A stretch of DNA of 64,000 bases from Streptomyces cathayae (GCF_029760955.1 NZ_CP121682.1:868001-932000); one strand, 5' to 3'; counted from the first letter of the stretch, positions 52,823-62,271 are shown. Translations and numbers: made by a program. The notes: generated from the letters alone by a model not told the origin.

Positions 52823-52861
52823 CCGCCGCCCCGCTCGGGCGGTGACCGAGCGGGGCGGCGG
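52823..52861. terminator. Strong hairpin after the tgm locus
   Basis: CCGCCGCCCCGCTCG (52823-52837) pairs perfectly with CGAGCGGGGCGGCGG (52847-52861). It lies between the convergent tgm remnant and the sugar permease gene. Confidence 0.75.
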
Positions 52862-52920
52862 ACGGGACGAGGGGAGGGCGGCGGGGACCTGGGCCCCTCT
52901 CCTCGGGACTGTGCCGGGGG

Positions 52921-54339
52921 TCACCCCATCTCCTCCAGCGCCTTGCCCTTCGTCTCCTTGACGAACTTCAGGACGAACGGGATGGAGAGCGCCGCGAAGA
53001 ACGTGTAGATCAGATAGGTGCCGGAGAGGTTCCAGTCGGCCAGCGACGGGAAGCTCACGGTGATCATCCAGTTGGCGATCCACTGGGCGGAGGCGGCCAC
53101 GCCCAGGGCGGCGGCGCGGATCTTGTTCGGGAACATCTCGCCGAGCAGCACCCAGACGACCACACCCCAGGACAGGGCGAAGAAGAGGACGAAGAGGTGG
53201 GCGGCGACCAGGGCGACCAGGCCCTGGGTGGCCGGCAGCTTGCCGTCGACCAACGGGTGCGAGAACGCCCAGGCCTCCAGGGCCAGGCCGACGACCATGC
53301 CGGAGGAGCCGATGAGCGCGAGCGGCCTGCGGCCGATGCGGTCCACGAAGATCATCGCGATCACGGTGCCGATGATGTTGATGATCGATGTCGTGAACGA
53401 GTAGAGGAACGAGTCCGTCGGGTTGATGCCGACCGACTGCCACAGCGTCGCGGAGTAGTAGAACGCGACGTTGATGCCGACGAACTGCTGGAACGCGGAC
53501 AGGCCGATGCCGATCCAGACGATCCGCTTGAAGAGGAAGCTGTTGCCGAGCAGGTCCTTGAAGGTGGACTTGTGCTCGCGCTTCATGGCGTGCTCGATCT
53601 CGGCCACGCGGGCGTCGAGGTCGACGCCCTTGCCCTCGACCTCGGCGAGGATCTCGCGGGCGCGCTCGCGGCGGCCGACGGAGAGCAGGAAGCGCGGGGA
53701 CTCGGGAATGACGAAGGAGAGCAGTCCGTACAGCACGGCCGGGACGACCATCACGCCCAGCATGACCTGCCAGGCCTCCAGGCCCAGCAGCTCACCGCGC
53801 TGGTCGCCGCCGGCGGCGTGGAGCAGACCCCAGTTGATCAGCTGGGAGGTGGCGATACCGACGACGATCGCGGCCTGCTGGAAGGAGCCGAGGCGGCCGC
53901 GGTAGGCGGGCGGGGAGACCTCGGCGATGTAGGCCGGGCCGATGACGGAGGCCATGCCGATGGCGAAGCCGCCGACGATGCGCCAGAAGGCGAGGTCCCA
54001 CAGGGCGAAGGGCAGGGCCGAGCCGATGGCGCTGGCGGCGAACAGGGTCGCGGCGATCTGCATGCACCGGATGCGGCCGATGCGGTCGGCTATGCGGCCC
54101 GCGGTCGCGGCGCCGACGGCGCAGCCGATCAGGGCGATGGCGATGACCTGGGCCAGCTCCGCGGATCCGATGCCGTAGCGGCTCCGGATGGCCTCGACGG
54201 CGCCGTTGATCACGGAGCTGTCGTAACCGAAGAGGAAACCGCCCATGGCGGCCGACGCCGCGATGAAGATGACGTGCCCGAGATGTTCGGGATGAGCCGT
54301 ACCGGCTCCTGGCCCGGGGGCCTGCTCTGTGCTGGTCAC
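52921..54339 (-). CDS. glcP: Sugar porter MFS transporter, GlcP-type glucose permease
   Basis: The 472-residue, 12-helix sugar porter has the full family signatures: GGFLFGYDSSVINGAVEAIR in TM1, RIADRIGR, PAYIAEVSPPAYRGRLGSFQ after TM4, VPESPRFLL-type PESPRFLLSVGRRE after TM6, and QQFVGINVAFYYSATLW in TM7. The start HPEHLGHVIFIAASAAMGGF closely matches the Streptomyces glucose/H+ symporter GlcP. Single gene, convergent with the tgm locus. Two inverted repeats upstream (54432 and 54492) may be operators. Confidence 0.9.
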   Translation of the reverse strand: MTSTEQAPGPGAGTAHPEHLGHVIFIAASAAMGGFLFGYDSSVINGAVEAIRSRYGIGSAELAQVIAIALIGCAVGAATAGRIADRIGRIRCMQIAATLFAASAIGSALPFALWDLAFWRIVGGFAIGMASVIGPAYIAEVSPPAYRGRLGSFQQAAIVVGIATSQLINWGLLHAAGGDQRGELLGLEAWQVMLGVMVVPAVLYGLLSFVIPESPRFLLSVGRRERAREILAEVEGKGVDLDARVAEIEHAMKREHKSTFKDLLGNSFLFKRIVWIGIGLSAFQQFVGINVAFYYSATLWQSVGINPTDSFLYSFTTSIINIIGTVIAMIFVDRIGRRPLALIGSSGMVVGLALEAWAFSHPLVDGKLPATQGLVALVAAHLFVLFFALSWGVVVWVLLGEMFPNKIRAAALGVAASAQWIANWMITVSFPSLADWNLSGTYLIYTFFAALSIPFVLKFVKETKGKALEEMG

Positions 54340-54431
54340 GTGTGCTCCTCGGGCGCCCCGGCGACGCTACCGGGGTGGGGTCGGCCCTTCCAGGTGAAAC
54401 CTGAAGGCAAAAGCAACGCCGCAGAGAGAAT

Positions 54432-54516
54432 GACTTCACATATCGAAGTCAATACCCTTACTGCTGCGGGATTTCACCGCCCGCCAGCGGGCTTGAGTTC
54501 AAATACTGTAGTCAAG
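54432..54516 (-). promoter_or_regulatory. Inverted repeats in the glcP upstream region
   Basis: GACTTC-N7-GAAGTC (54432-54450) and CTTGA-N15-TCAAG (54492-54516) lie in an AT-richer stretch 90-180 bases upstream of glcP. TTGACT occurs on the minus strand at the edge of each repeat and may be -35 boxes. The surrounding 54340-54753 gap holds no gene. Confidence 0.4.
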
Positions 54517-54707
54517 TGTCGGACACGATCCGACTACCCCGAAGTCGCGGAGGCACACGGGGTTCGTGGCACAGGAGTTCCCAGGCAGTGGGGCCTCGGC
54601 CCGGGCCCCCCGCAGTGGAATGCGGAACAGCCACCGCAGCAAAGCTGCCATCGGGTACCGCCCCGTACAACATCCGCGCCCGCCCCGTACCAATCACCGG
54701 AAGCAGC

Positions 54708-54724
54708 GCGTCACCACTGGTCAC
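54708..54724 (+). promoter_or_regulatory. Shared 17-bp motif, copy 2, upstream of the ATP-binding protein
   Basis: GCGTCACCACTGGTCAC, identical to copies at 51413 and 62887, ends 29 bases before the ATG. It contains the direct repeat TCAC-N6-TCAC. It is probably the promoter/operator of the XRE-DUF397-ATPase regulatory family. Confidence 0.65.
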
Positions 54725-54753
54725 GCTGTGCCACGAAGCGCCACCGTACGTGC

Positions 54754-55218
54754 ATGACCGCAACACGATCACCCCTCACGGCACATCAGTTCACGATGCG
54801 CTTCAGCTCCACCCCGCGTGGCGCCCGTCTCGCCAGACGGCTGTGCGGGCACCGCCTCGACGCCTGGGGCATCCCGTACGGCAGCGACGCGCACGACGTC
54901 GTCACACTCGTCGCGGCCGAACTGTGCGCCAACGCCGTACGGCACGGGCACGTGGCCGGCCGTGACTTCCACCTGCTGCTGACGGCCGACACCGCGACCG
55001 GAACCGTACGCATCGAGGTGAGCGACACCCATGGGGAACGTCTGCCGGCGCCTCCGTCCTCGCCTCCGGCCGACGGCGAGGAAGGACGCGGGCTGCTGCT
55101 CGTCGCGGCGTTGGCCGACCGGTGGGGGTGCTGCCCGCGCCGTTCGGGCGGCCCCGGCAAGACGGTCTGGGCGCAGTGCGCGGCGCCTGGCCTGATCTCA
55201 CCGCCCCCGCTCCCGTAG
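54754..55218 (+). CDS. ATP-binding regulatory protein (HATPase, RsbW/AbaA-like)
   Basis: The 154-residue protein is a stand-alone GHKL ATPase of the anti-sigma/serine kinase type. The N box is VVTLVAAELCANAVRHGHV, the G1 box VRIEVSDTHGERLP and the G2-like segment EGRGLLLVAALADRWG. The start sequence MTATRSPLTAHQFTMRFSS matches truncated copies at 51459 and 62934. Such proteins pair with XRE and DUF397 genes in Streptomyces development and antibiotic control. The ATG is 29 bases after the shared motif. Confidence 0.87.
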   Translation: MTATRSPLTAHQFTMRFSSTPRGARLARRLCGHRLDAWGIPYGSDAHDVVTLVAAELCANAVRHGHVAGRDFHLLLTADTATGTVRIEVSDTHGERLPAPPSSPPADGEEGRGLLLVAALADRWGCCPRRSGGPGKTVWAQCAAPGLISPPPLP

Positions 55219-55328
55219 ACCGCTCCCTCGCCCGCCCCCACTGGACTCTTCCGTCGCTTACCGGCCAGGATGCCCCTGCATCACATCGGGCGCTCGACGG
55301 GCGAGGACGAGGGGCGGGGCGGGACCAC

Positions 55329-56939
55329 GTGCCGGACGACACACGACGGATCGCGGATCGGTACGACCTGCTCGAACCCCTCAGTCACGGCGGCATGGGG
55401 GACGTGTGGCGTGGTTTCGACGCCGTGCTGGACCGGCCCGTCGCCGTGAAGCTGGTGCGTCCGCAGGCGGTGACGTCGCCGCAGTTGGCGGAGGAGTTCG
55501 AGAAGCGGTTCCGGCGGGAGGCGCGGGTCACCGCGCGGATCCAGCATCCGGGCGTGCCGCAGGTGTACGACGCGGTGCTGGACGAGTCGTACGACCAGCT
55601 GTTCCTGGTGATGGAGCTGGTGGACGGCGTCCCGCTGACCGCGTACATGCACCCGGGCGAACTCCTGCCGGTCAGCTGGGCGGTGGCCGTGGCCGCGCAG
55701 GTCGCCACGGTGCTGTCGCACGCGCACGAGGTGCCCGTGGTGCACCGGGACCTCAAGCCGAGCAACATCCTGGTGGCCCGGGACGGCACGGTGAAGGTGC
55801 TGGACTTCGGCATCGCGGCCATCCTGCGCACCGACGTCACCAAGCTGACGGCGACGGGCAGCCCCATCGGCACGTACCAGTACATGGCGCCGGAGCAGGT
55901 GCGGGGCGCCCGGGTCACCCCCCGCACCGACCTGTACGCGCTGGGCTGCGTCCTGCACGAACTGCTCTGCGGGCGGCCGCCGTTCGCCGGGGACAGCGAG
56001 TGGCAGCTGATGACGCAGCACGTCAACGCGGCCCCGACATCCCTGCGGCAGCTGCGCGCCGACGTCCCGGAGGCCCTGGAGGAACTCGTCCTGCACCTGC
56101 TGCGCAAGGCGCCCGAGGCGCGTCCGGTGGACGTGCAGGAGGTGTACGAACGGCTGCGGCCGTTCCTGCCGGCACCCGGGGAGGAGTCCGCGCCCAGGGA
56201 GGCGGGTCCCGCGGGGGCGCCCGACCCGACCGGGATCTTCCGGCGTCCGTACGCACCCCGGTCGCGCACCGGCACCGCGGGCGCGCGGTCCGCCGGGGCC
56301 GCCGCGGTGCCGGACGCGCCGCCCGCCGTGCCCGCGGCCGAACGGGAGGCGCTGCGGGAGCAGATCCGCGAGGTGTACGCGCACTACGTCGCCCTCATGG
56401 AGGAGGAGCGGTACGCGCAGGCCACCGAGGTGGTGGACGAGATGATCGCGCCGGCCGCCCGCGCCCTGGGCTCGGAGAGCAAGGCGGTCCTCAGGTTGCG
56501 TACGTGGCGGGCGGTCGGCCGGCAGCTGGCCGGGGACCACCGGGCCGCGCTGCCGGAGTTCGAGGCGCTCGCGGACGCCTACGCACGCGTCGGCGGCGCG
56601 AGCAGCCAGGAGGCCCTGGACAGCCGCGCTCAGGCCGCCCGCTGCCGTGGCGAACTCGGCCAGGTCACCGAGGCGCTGGCCGGACTGAACGGCGTACTCG
56701 ACGCCGTACGGGCCGTCGACGGGGACGTGAGCGAGAACGCGGTGGAGCTGCGCCGCGACATCGGCATGCTGCTGCTGGCGCAGCAGCGGGCGGCGGAGGC
56801 GTACGACGTCCTGGAGCCGTTGCACGCGGACCTGTGCGTGGTGTACGGCCCGGACGACGAGCTGACCACCGAGGTGGCGGAGACCCTGGCCGTGATCCGC
56901 CTGGACCTGGACGGCGGTGCTTCCGGGTCCTCTCCCTGA
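55329..56939 (+). CDS. Serine/threonine protein kinase with TPR-like C-terminus
   Basis: The 536-residue soluble kinase has a complete catalytic domain at about 10-275: a glycine loop HGGMGDVW, Lys41 in VAVKLV, HRDLKPSN (139-146), DFG (159-161) and an APE motif in YMAPEQVRG. After a Pro/Ala linker, residues about 340-530 form repeated helical pairs (YAQATEVVDEMIAPAARALG, ALPEFEALADAYARVGG, AEAYDVLEPLHADL) like TPRs. No membrane segment or PASTA repeat is seen. GTG 55329 follows a G-rich stretch. It is on the same strand as the helicase gene 49 bases downstream. Confidence 0.87.
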   Translation: MPDDTRRIADRYDLLEPLSHGGMGDVWRGFDAVLDRPVAVKLVRPQAVTSPQLAEEFEKRFRREARVTARIQHPGVPQVYDAVLDESYDQLFLVMELVDGVPLTAYMHPGELLPVSWAVAVAAQVATVLSHAHEVPVVHRDLKPSNILVARDGTVKVLDFGIAAILRTDVTKLTATGSPIGTYQYMAPEQVRGARVTPRTDLYALGCVLHELLCGRPPFAGDSEWQLMTQHVNAAPTSLRQLRADVPEALEELVLHLLRKAPEARPVDVQEVYERLRPFLPAPGEESAPREAGPAGAPDPTGIFRRPYAPRSRTGTAGARSAGAAAVPDAPPAVPAAEREALREQIREVYAHYVALMEEERYAQATEVVDEMIAPAARALGSESKAVLRLRTWRAVGRQLAGDHRAALPEFEALADAYARVGGASSQEALDSRAQAARCRGELGQVTEALAGLNGVLDAVRAVDGDVSENAVELRRDIGMLLLAQQRAAEAYDVLEPLHADLCVVYGPDDELTTEVAETLAVIRLDLDGGASGSSP

Positions 56940-56988
56940 ACTGATCTTCGTCTGCTGTCCCCGCCCGCACGGACACTAGGATCCACGC

Positions 56989-59163
56989 ATGCCGCGACTC
57001 GCCTTCGACATCGGCTTCTTCGCCGAACTCCCCAAGCTCCAGCCGCCGGTCAGGAAGGGCGTGCTGGACGCCTGGGAGAAGTTCGACCGGCTCACCCTCG
57101 ACCAGCTGTTCAAGGACCAGGGGTTGAAACTGGAGAGCCTGACGAAGGCGAAGGACAAGCAGATCCGGACGATCCGTATCGACCAGTTCTGGCGCGGGGT
57201 GGTGCTCGCGCCGCCGTCCGGGGACACCTTCGTCCTGCTGCGGGTCATGCAGCACGACAAGGCCATCGCCTGGGCCATGAAGCAGAAGTCCAGCATCAAC
57301 GAGGTGACGCGGGCCGTCGAGATCCGGGACGCGGCCACCCTGGACGAGATCACGCCCGCGTACGAGCGGGTGGCCGAGGCCTCGCCGAAGGCGCGGCTGT
57401 TCGAGAAGTTCTCCGACGGGGACCTGAGCGCGCTCGGCATCGACGCCGAGACGCTGCGGCAGGCCCGGTCGCTGGTCGACCAGGAGCAGTTGGACGTGTT
57501 CGCGCCGCTGCTGCCGCAGGACCAGCGGGAGGTGCTTCAGTACCTCGCCGCGGGCTGCACGGTGGAGGAGGTCTGGCAGGACATCGTGGCACCCGCCCTG
57601 CAGGCGTCCACGCAGCCGGTGGACACCCGGGACTACGAGACGGCGATCCAGCACACCCGGGCCCGTATCGCGCTGGTGACGGCGCCCGAGGAGCTGCGGG
57701 ACATCCTCGAGAAGCCCTTCGCGGCTTGGCGGGTGTTCCTGCACCCCTCGCAGCGGAAGGTGGCCTACCGGGCGTCGTACTCGGGGCCCGCGCAGGTCAC
57801 CGGCGGGCCGGGCACCGGCAAGACCGTGGTCGCGCTGCACCGGGTCAAGCACCTGCTCGGGCACCTGCGCGACGGCGACCTCATCCTGCTCACGACGTAC
57901 ACCAACGCCCTTGCCAACGCCCTCCGTTCGGGCCTGGAATCCCTGGTGGACGACCCGGAGCTGCGCGAGCGCGTGGACATCTCGACGGTGGACGGCTTCG
58001 CCGGCCGTGTCGTCGCGGAGGCGCCGGACGCGGTGCCCCTGCGACCGCTGATGAGCAACGAGGAGGTGAGCCGCTGGGGCAAGGCCGCCAAGGCGACGGG
58101 CTTCACCGGCAGCGCGCAGTTCCTCGCGCAGGAGTACCGGCACGTCGTCCTGGCCCAGGGCGTCGGCACCCTGGCCGAGTACGAGGCGGCGGACCGGCGG
58201 GGACGCGGCAGCCGGCTGACGGCGGCCGAACGGCCGCTGGTGTGGGAGACGGTGGAACGGTTCACGGCCGGCCTCGCCGCGGACGGCTGCCGCACCTGGC
58301 TGCAGACGTGCGCGGAGGCGGCGCGGCTGCTGGAGGCGAAGGGACCGCAGTACCGGCACGTGGTGGTCGACGAGGCGCAGGACCTGCACCCGGCGCAGTG
58401 GCGCCTGCTGCGCGCGGCCGTCCCCGCCCGCCCCGACGACCTGTTCGTCGCGGGCGACCCGCACCAGCGCATCTACGACTCGAGGGTGTCGCTGAAGTCG
58501 CTCGGCATCAAGGTGACCGGGCGGTCGGTGAAGCTGCGCAAGAACTACCGCAGTACGCAGGAGATCCTGCGCTGGTCCACTTCCCTGCTCATCGGCCGGC
58601 CGATCGCCCAACTGGAGGACGAGGGCCGCAACGACACCCTGCTCGGGTACCGCTCCGCCCTGCACGGCGACGGACCCGCCGTGCACGCCTCGACGACCGA
58701 GGAGGCCGAACTGGACGCGCTCGTCGCCCAGGTGCGGGCGTGGCTGGACGCGGGTGTCGGCGCCGGGGAGATCGGGGTGAGCGCACGGTTCAACAAGACG
58801 TGCGCGAAGGCGGTGGCGCACCTGAAGGACGCGGGCATCTCCGCGGTGACCCTGCGCAACGCCTCCGGCGACTCCGCGGGCGGCGAGGAGACGGCCGTAC
58901 GGATCGGGACCATGCACTCGTTCAAGGGGCTGGAGTTCCGCTGTGTCGCGGTCATCGGCGTCAATGACGAGGCGCTGCCGTTCGCGAAGGCGGTCACCCC
59001 GCCGGAGCTGGACCCCAAGCAGCACGAGACGGACCTGATGTCCGAACGCTGCCTGCTGTTCGTGGCCTGCACGAGGGCCCGCGACAGCCTGTACGTGTCC
59101 TGGTCGGGCGACCCGAGTTCCTTCTTGGCGGAGGCGGGTGTATCGAAGCAACGAGCTGCCTGA
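56989..59163 (+). CDS. RelE-like domain fused to UvrD-type SF1 helicase
   Basis: The 724-residue protein has two parts. Residues 1-113 look like a RelE/ParE-type toxin fold (FFAELPKLQPPVRKGVLDAW, QIRTIRIDQFWRGVVL and FVLLRVMQHDKAIAWAMKQK). Residues about 245-720 form an SF1A helicase: Walker A GGPGTGKT (272-279), TYTNALA, DEAQD (461-465), GDPHQRIYDSRVSLKSLG, LRKNYRSTQEI, TMHSFKGLEFRCVAVIGV and FVACTRARDSLYVSW. No nuclease domain is present. Such fusions may be defence or RNA/DNA surveillance proteins. It is intact with good codon usage. Its neighbours are a Ser/Thr kinase and a DUF262 fragment. Confidence 0.8.
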   Translation: MPRLAFDIGFFAELPKLQPPVRKGVLDAWEKFDRLTLDQLFKDQGLKLESLTKAKDKQIRTIRIDQFWRGVVLAPPSGDTFVLLRVMQHDKAIAWAMKQKSSINEVTRAVEIRDAATLDEITPAYERVAEASPKARLFEKFSDGDLSALGIDAETLRQARSLVDQEQLDVFAPLLPQDQREVLQYLAAGCTVEEVWQDIVAPALQASTQPVDTRDYETAIQHTRARIALVTAPEELRDILEKPFAAWRVFLHPSQRKVAYRASYSGPAQVTGGPGTGKTVVALHRVKHLLGHLRDGDLILLTTYTNALANALRSGLESLVDDPELRERVDISTVDGFAGRVVAEAPDAVPLRPLMSNEEVSRWGKAAKATGFTGSAQFLAQEYRHVVLAQGVGTLAEYEAADRRGRGSRLTAAERPLVWETVERFTAGLAADGCRTWLQTCAEAARLLEAKGPQYRHVVVDEAQDLHPAQWRLLRAAVPARPDDLFVAGDPHQRIYDSRVSLKSLGIKVTGRSVKLRKNYRSTQEILRWSTSLLIGRPIAQLEDEGRNDTLLGYRSALHGDGPAVHASTTEEAELDALVAQVRAWLDAGVGAGEIGVSARFNKTCAKAVAHLKDAGISAVTLRNASGDSAGGEETAVRIGTMHSFKGLEFRCVAVIGVNDEALPFAKAVTPPELDPKQHETDLMSERCLLFVACTRARDSLYVSWSGDPSSFLAEAGVSKQRAA

Positions 59164-59199
59164 GCCGTTTCTGCCATGATGTGTCGGGCAGACTTTCCA

Positions 59200-59721
59200 C
59201 CGCGCCGTCAGATTGAGGTGGGGCGCGCACCGTGTGGCAGGAGGGCCGACCATGGGCGCTCGGGACCCGCAGTTCCCGGATGCGGAGCTCATCGAAAGGT
59301 AGAGCAGCTTGAAGAACGGATGCGTGGAGTAATTCTGCTCCAGGTCCCTCGGGTGCAGAGCGCTGTCCAGAGAGCGGGGGCCGGAAGCTCGGCGGAGCAA
59401 CTCGGCAAACAGGTCCACTCCTTCGCGGGACTTGATGAGCCTGGCCTCCGCGTCGAGTCTGCCCTCCACCTGCAGGGAGTAGTGGCTGAACGCCATCGCC
59501 GTGTACACCCAACGGCGCAGCAGCTGGGCCTCTCCAGGCCGCAGCTTGCCGTCCCTGTGGTGCAACAGCAGGGCGGGCACGATCGTGACGTTCGGCGACG
59601 AGAGGACCTCGGACCGGGGGATGGAGCACTCGCCCTTGAGGAAGTCGATGGCGAAACGCAAAGCCCTCTCGGTGGCCTGCCATGCCTCCTTCAGCGCGGT
59701 TTCGTCCACCACCGCCCCCAT
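59200..59721 (-). pseudogene. DUF262 (GmrSD-type) protein fragment
   Basis: A stretch reads ALKEAWQATERALRFAIDFL, NVTIVPALLLHHRDGKLRPG, EAQLLRRWVYTAMAFSHYSL, VEGRLDAEARLIKSREGVDL and NYSTHPFFKLLYLSMS. This resembles the middle-to-C-terminal part of DUF262/GmrSD-type restriction proteins. The catalytic N-terminal DGQQR region is missing upstream and the end is lost after SASGNCG. The frame is open only because of high GC. It converges on the helicase gene. Confidence 0.6.
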
Positions 59722-59931
59722 GCGGTCTGTGCAACGTGAAGTTCGCAGGTCACGGGTCTGGTGTGAGGGGCGGGCGGGATACTCATGCTGGTCGTCGGCG
59801 GGTGTCCACGGTGAAGATCGTCTGACATGCCGGCCGGAGTCGTTGTCGGGTTCTGCTGCGCCGAGGACCGTGCCGCTCTTACTGTCCGTCACCGGGTCGG
59901 TACAGGGGGATGTCGCGGGGAGGGCGTGGGC

Positions 59932-60387
59932 ATGCAGGAGCTGGAGCGGATCACGGCTCGCCGGAGTGAACTGGACACGCTGGCCGTGGAGTTGTCCAAG
60001 CAGTTGCAGGAGGTCCAGGCCGAGCGGGAGGAGCTGCTGATCGCCGAGCGGGTCCTGCACCGGCTGACCGAGCAGGACCGGGCCGCGGCGGAGACCGCCG
60101 CGACCGTCGCCCCGACTCCCGCCCGGGTGGCGGGGCGGGCGGCCCTGCTGATCCCGCACCGCAGCGAGAATCCCGACGAGGCCGCGCTGCCCGCTGACCA
60201 CCGCAAGATCCTGGCGATCGTGCGGGCCGCCGACGGCCCCGTCCGGGTAAGGGCGGTGGGCGAGGAACTGGGCCTTCAGGTGACGGTGCGCGGCAGGCTG
60301 GAGCCGCTGCGCGCGAAGATGACCAAGCTCGCCGACCGCGGCCGGCTGCGCAAGCGAGGCGACGGGCGGTTCACCGCACGCTCCTAG
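59932..60387 (+). CDS. Coiled-coil winged-helix hypothetical protein
   Basis: The 151-residue protein begins MQELERITARRSELDTLAVE and forms an N-terminal coiled coil to about residue 50. After an Ala/Pro linker, the C-terminal 75 residues resemble a winged helix (DHRKILAIVRAADGPVRVRA, RLEPLRAKMTKLADRGRLRK). It may bind DNA. ATG 59932 and GTG 59926 are equally served by the GGGAGGG box. Proteins of this kind are common near mobile elements in Streptomyces, but no function is known. Confidence 0.7.
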   Translation: MQELERITARRSELDTLAVELSKQLQEVQAEREELLIAERVLHRLTEQDRAAAETAATVAPTPARVAGRAALLIPHRSENPDEAALPADHRKILAIVRAADGPVRVRAVGEELGLQVTVRGRLEPLRAKMTKLADRGRLRKRGDGRFTARS

Positions 60388-60445
60388 AAAAATAGCGGCA
60401 TAGAACCTGGAACGCTTCAGATGCCGCCCACCGTGTGGTGTCTGC

Positions 60446-61198
60446 TCAGATCTGGTTCGCGCCACCGTCGACGTAGATGTTCGCACCGACGACGTAGCTG
60501 CTCTGTTCCGAGGCCAGGAAGGCCACGACTGCGGCGGCCTCCTCAGGCTGACCCATGCGGCCCTTGGCCACGGTCGCGGCGACATTCTCCTTGACGGCCC
60601 GGGCGGTCTCCTCGTCGCCGAAAGCGGCGGTGCCCCCGGGAGTCTCGATCCACGCCGGCGAGACCACGTTGACCCGGATGCCACGGCCCTTGAGCTCGTT
60701 GGACCACGTCCGCGCCAAGGACCGGACGGCCGCCTTCGACGCCGCGTACGCGCCGAACGCCTCTACTCCACGGTCGCCGGCCGTCGAACCGACCAGGACG
60801 ATCGAGGCTCCGTCGTTGAGCAGCGGCAACGCCTTCTGCACGGTGAACAGCGTGCCTCGGACGTTGACCCCGAAGGTCTGGTCGAAGTGCTCCTCGGTGG
60901 TCTGTTCCAGCGTCACGAACGCCGCGACCGCCGCGTTCGCCACGAGCACGTCCAACCCCTTGCCTCGTGCCCGGACCGCCTCGTAGAGCCGGTCCAGGTC
61001 CTCCGGCTTCGAGATGTCGCCGACGACCGCGGTGGCCCGGTCTGCTCCGATGGTCTTGACGGCAGCCTCCAGCTCGGACTCGCGTCGGCCGGTGACGAAC
61101 ACGTACGCGCCCTCGTCCGCCAGCCGTACGGCGGTGGCCAGACCGATACCGGTGCTGCCCCCGGTGACCACCGACGTCTTGCCTTCCAGCTGTCCCAT
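60446..61198 (-). CDS. SDR-family oxidoreductase
   Basis: The 250-residue classical short-chain dehydrogenase has TGGSTGIG (cofactor), NAAVAAF (NAG motif), the catalytic Ser in VLVGSTAGD, and Y-x3-K in YAASKAAVRS. The end VVGANIYVDGGANQI is typical. ATG 61198 follows GGAGA, while a longer form would add 25 unconserved residues. It is divergent from an AraC regulator with a 122-base gap, which therefore probably controls it. Confidence 0.92.
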   Translation of the reverse strand: MGQLEGKTSVVTGGSTGIGLATAVRLADEGAYVFVTGRRESELEAAVKTIGADRATAVVGDISKPEDLDRLYEAVRARGKGLDVLVANAAVAAFVTLEQTTEEHFDQTFGVNVRGTLFTVQKALPLLNDGASIVLVGSTAGDRGVEAFGAYAASKAAVRSLARTWSNELKGRGIRVNVVSPAWIETPGGTAAFGDEETARAVKENVAATVAKGRMGQPEEAAAVVAFLASEQSSYVVGANIYVDGGANQI

Positions 61199-61320
61199 GT
61201 GAATGTCTCCATCACTCTCTCGATGCCGATCCGTTCGACATCGATACTGCGGGAGATCGGGGACACTATCCATGATGCAGAGTCCGGCATTCTTTACGTA
61301 TCGTCCAGGAGGTGTCGTCG

Positions 61321-62271
61321 GTGCTCGGATTTCGGGATCCAGTGGCTGACGCGATCGGCCTGCTCCGGCCCCGCACGGTGATCGGGCCCAATCTCCGGGC
61401 CGCGGGAGAGTGGGCTCTGCGCTTCGACACGTTCTTGCACGTGCGGATCGGCGGCCTCGTGCGCGGCACGTGCTGGTTGATCCTCGAAGGGCACGAGCCG
61501 GTGCTCCTGCAGGAGGGCGACACCTTCATGCTGGGCAACCCGCCGCCTTACGTGCTGGCCAGCACGCTCGACGCGAGCCCGCGCCCTGCGGAGCCGGTGT
61601 GGGCGGGTGCCGAAGACGGGTTCGTGCGGATCGGCCCGGAGTCCGAGGAGGACCTCTACCTCTGCGTCGGGCACATCGCGTTCGACGACAGGAACGCGGC
61701 CCTCCTGACCGATCTTCTGCCGCCGCTCGTGATCGTCCGCGTGGCCGATCCTCATGGCAGGCGGCTCGCGCAGCTGATCGATCTCCTGGCCACCGAGGTC
61801 GGGGTCGTCGCCGCCGGCGGCCCGCTGGTGCAGAACCACCTCGCACAGATCCTGCTCGTGCACATGCTGCGTGCTCACGCCGGTCAGACAGACCGGCCCA
61901 CCGGCTGGCTGGGCGCCCTGAACGAGGACGGCATCGGTGCCGCCCTGCGTGCCGTGCACGCGGACGTGGCCCACTCCTGGAGCCTCAAGGAGCTCGCCGA
62001 GATCAGCCACATGTCGCGTTCCGCGTTCGCCCATGCCTTCAAGAGCCACGTCGGGATCCCGCCGTCGGAGTACCTGATCCAATGGCGCATGAGCCTCGCG
62101 CGCGATGCCCTCGCCCGCGACACTCTGTCGATCTCCGAGCTCGCACGGGCCACGGGCTACCTGTCCGAGAGCGCGTTCAGCACCGCGTTCCGCCGCGTGG
62201 TCGGCTCATCGCCCGCACAGTTCCGGAACCAGGCACGGCAGCCACCGCGCTCGGCCGCGAACGGAAGCTGA
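61321..62271 (+). CDS. AraC-family transcriptional regulator (cupin_6 type)
   Basis: The 316-residue regulator has an N-terminal cupin sensor (LRFDTFLHVRIGGLVRGTCW, LQEGDTFMLGNPPPYVL) and a C-terminal double helix-turn-helix (WSLKELAEISHMSRSAFAHA then LSISELARATGYLSESAFST and AFRRVVGSSPAQFR). This is the usual activator or repressor of a divergent SDR or dehydrogenase gene. GTG 61321 is chosen because AGGAGG is eight bases upstream; GTG 61312 would lie inside that box. Confidence 0.88.
   Translation: MLGFRDPVADAIGLLRPRTVIGPNLRAAGEWALRFDTFLHVRIGGLVRGTCWLILEGHEPVLLQEGDTFMLGNPPPYVLASTLDASPRPAEPVWAGAEDGFVRIGPESEEDLYLCVGHIAFDDRNAALLTDLLPPLVIVRVADPHGRRLAQLIDLLATEVGVVAAGGPLVQNHLAQILLVHMLRAHAGQTDRPTGWLGALNEDGIGAALRAVHADVAHSWSLKELAEISHMSRSAFAHAFKSHVGIPPSEYLIQWRMSLARDALARDTLSISELARATGYLSESAFSTAFRRVVGSSPAQFRNQARQPPRSAANGS

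Noticed and set aside
52578..52961. Open frame starting MPAGRNLEVEADQVPGFLRE after the tgmB remnant
   Set aside because: No ribosome-binding site or recognised domain; it runs through the hairpin at 52823 and antisense into glcP, so only the first part may be a leftover of another gene.
56665..60684. 1339-codon minus-strand open frame over the kinase, helicase and coiled-coil genes
   Set aside because: It is mostly antisense shadow of the helicase and kinase; only the short DUF262-like part around 59.2-59.7 kb resembles a real protein.
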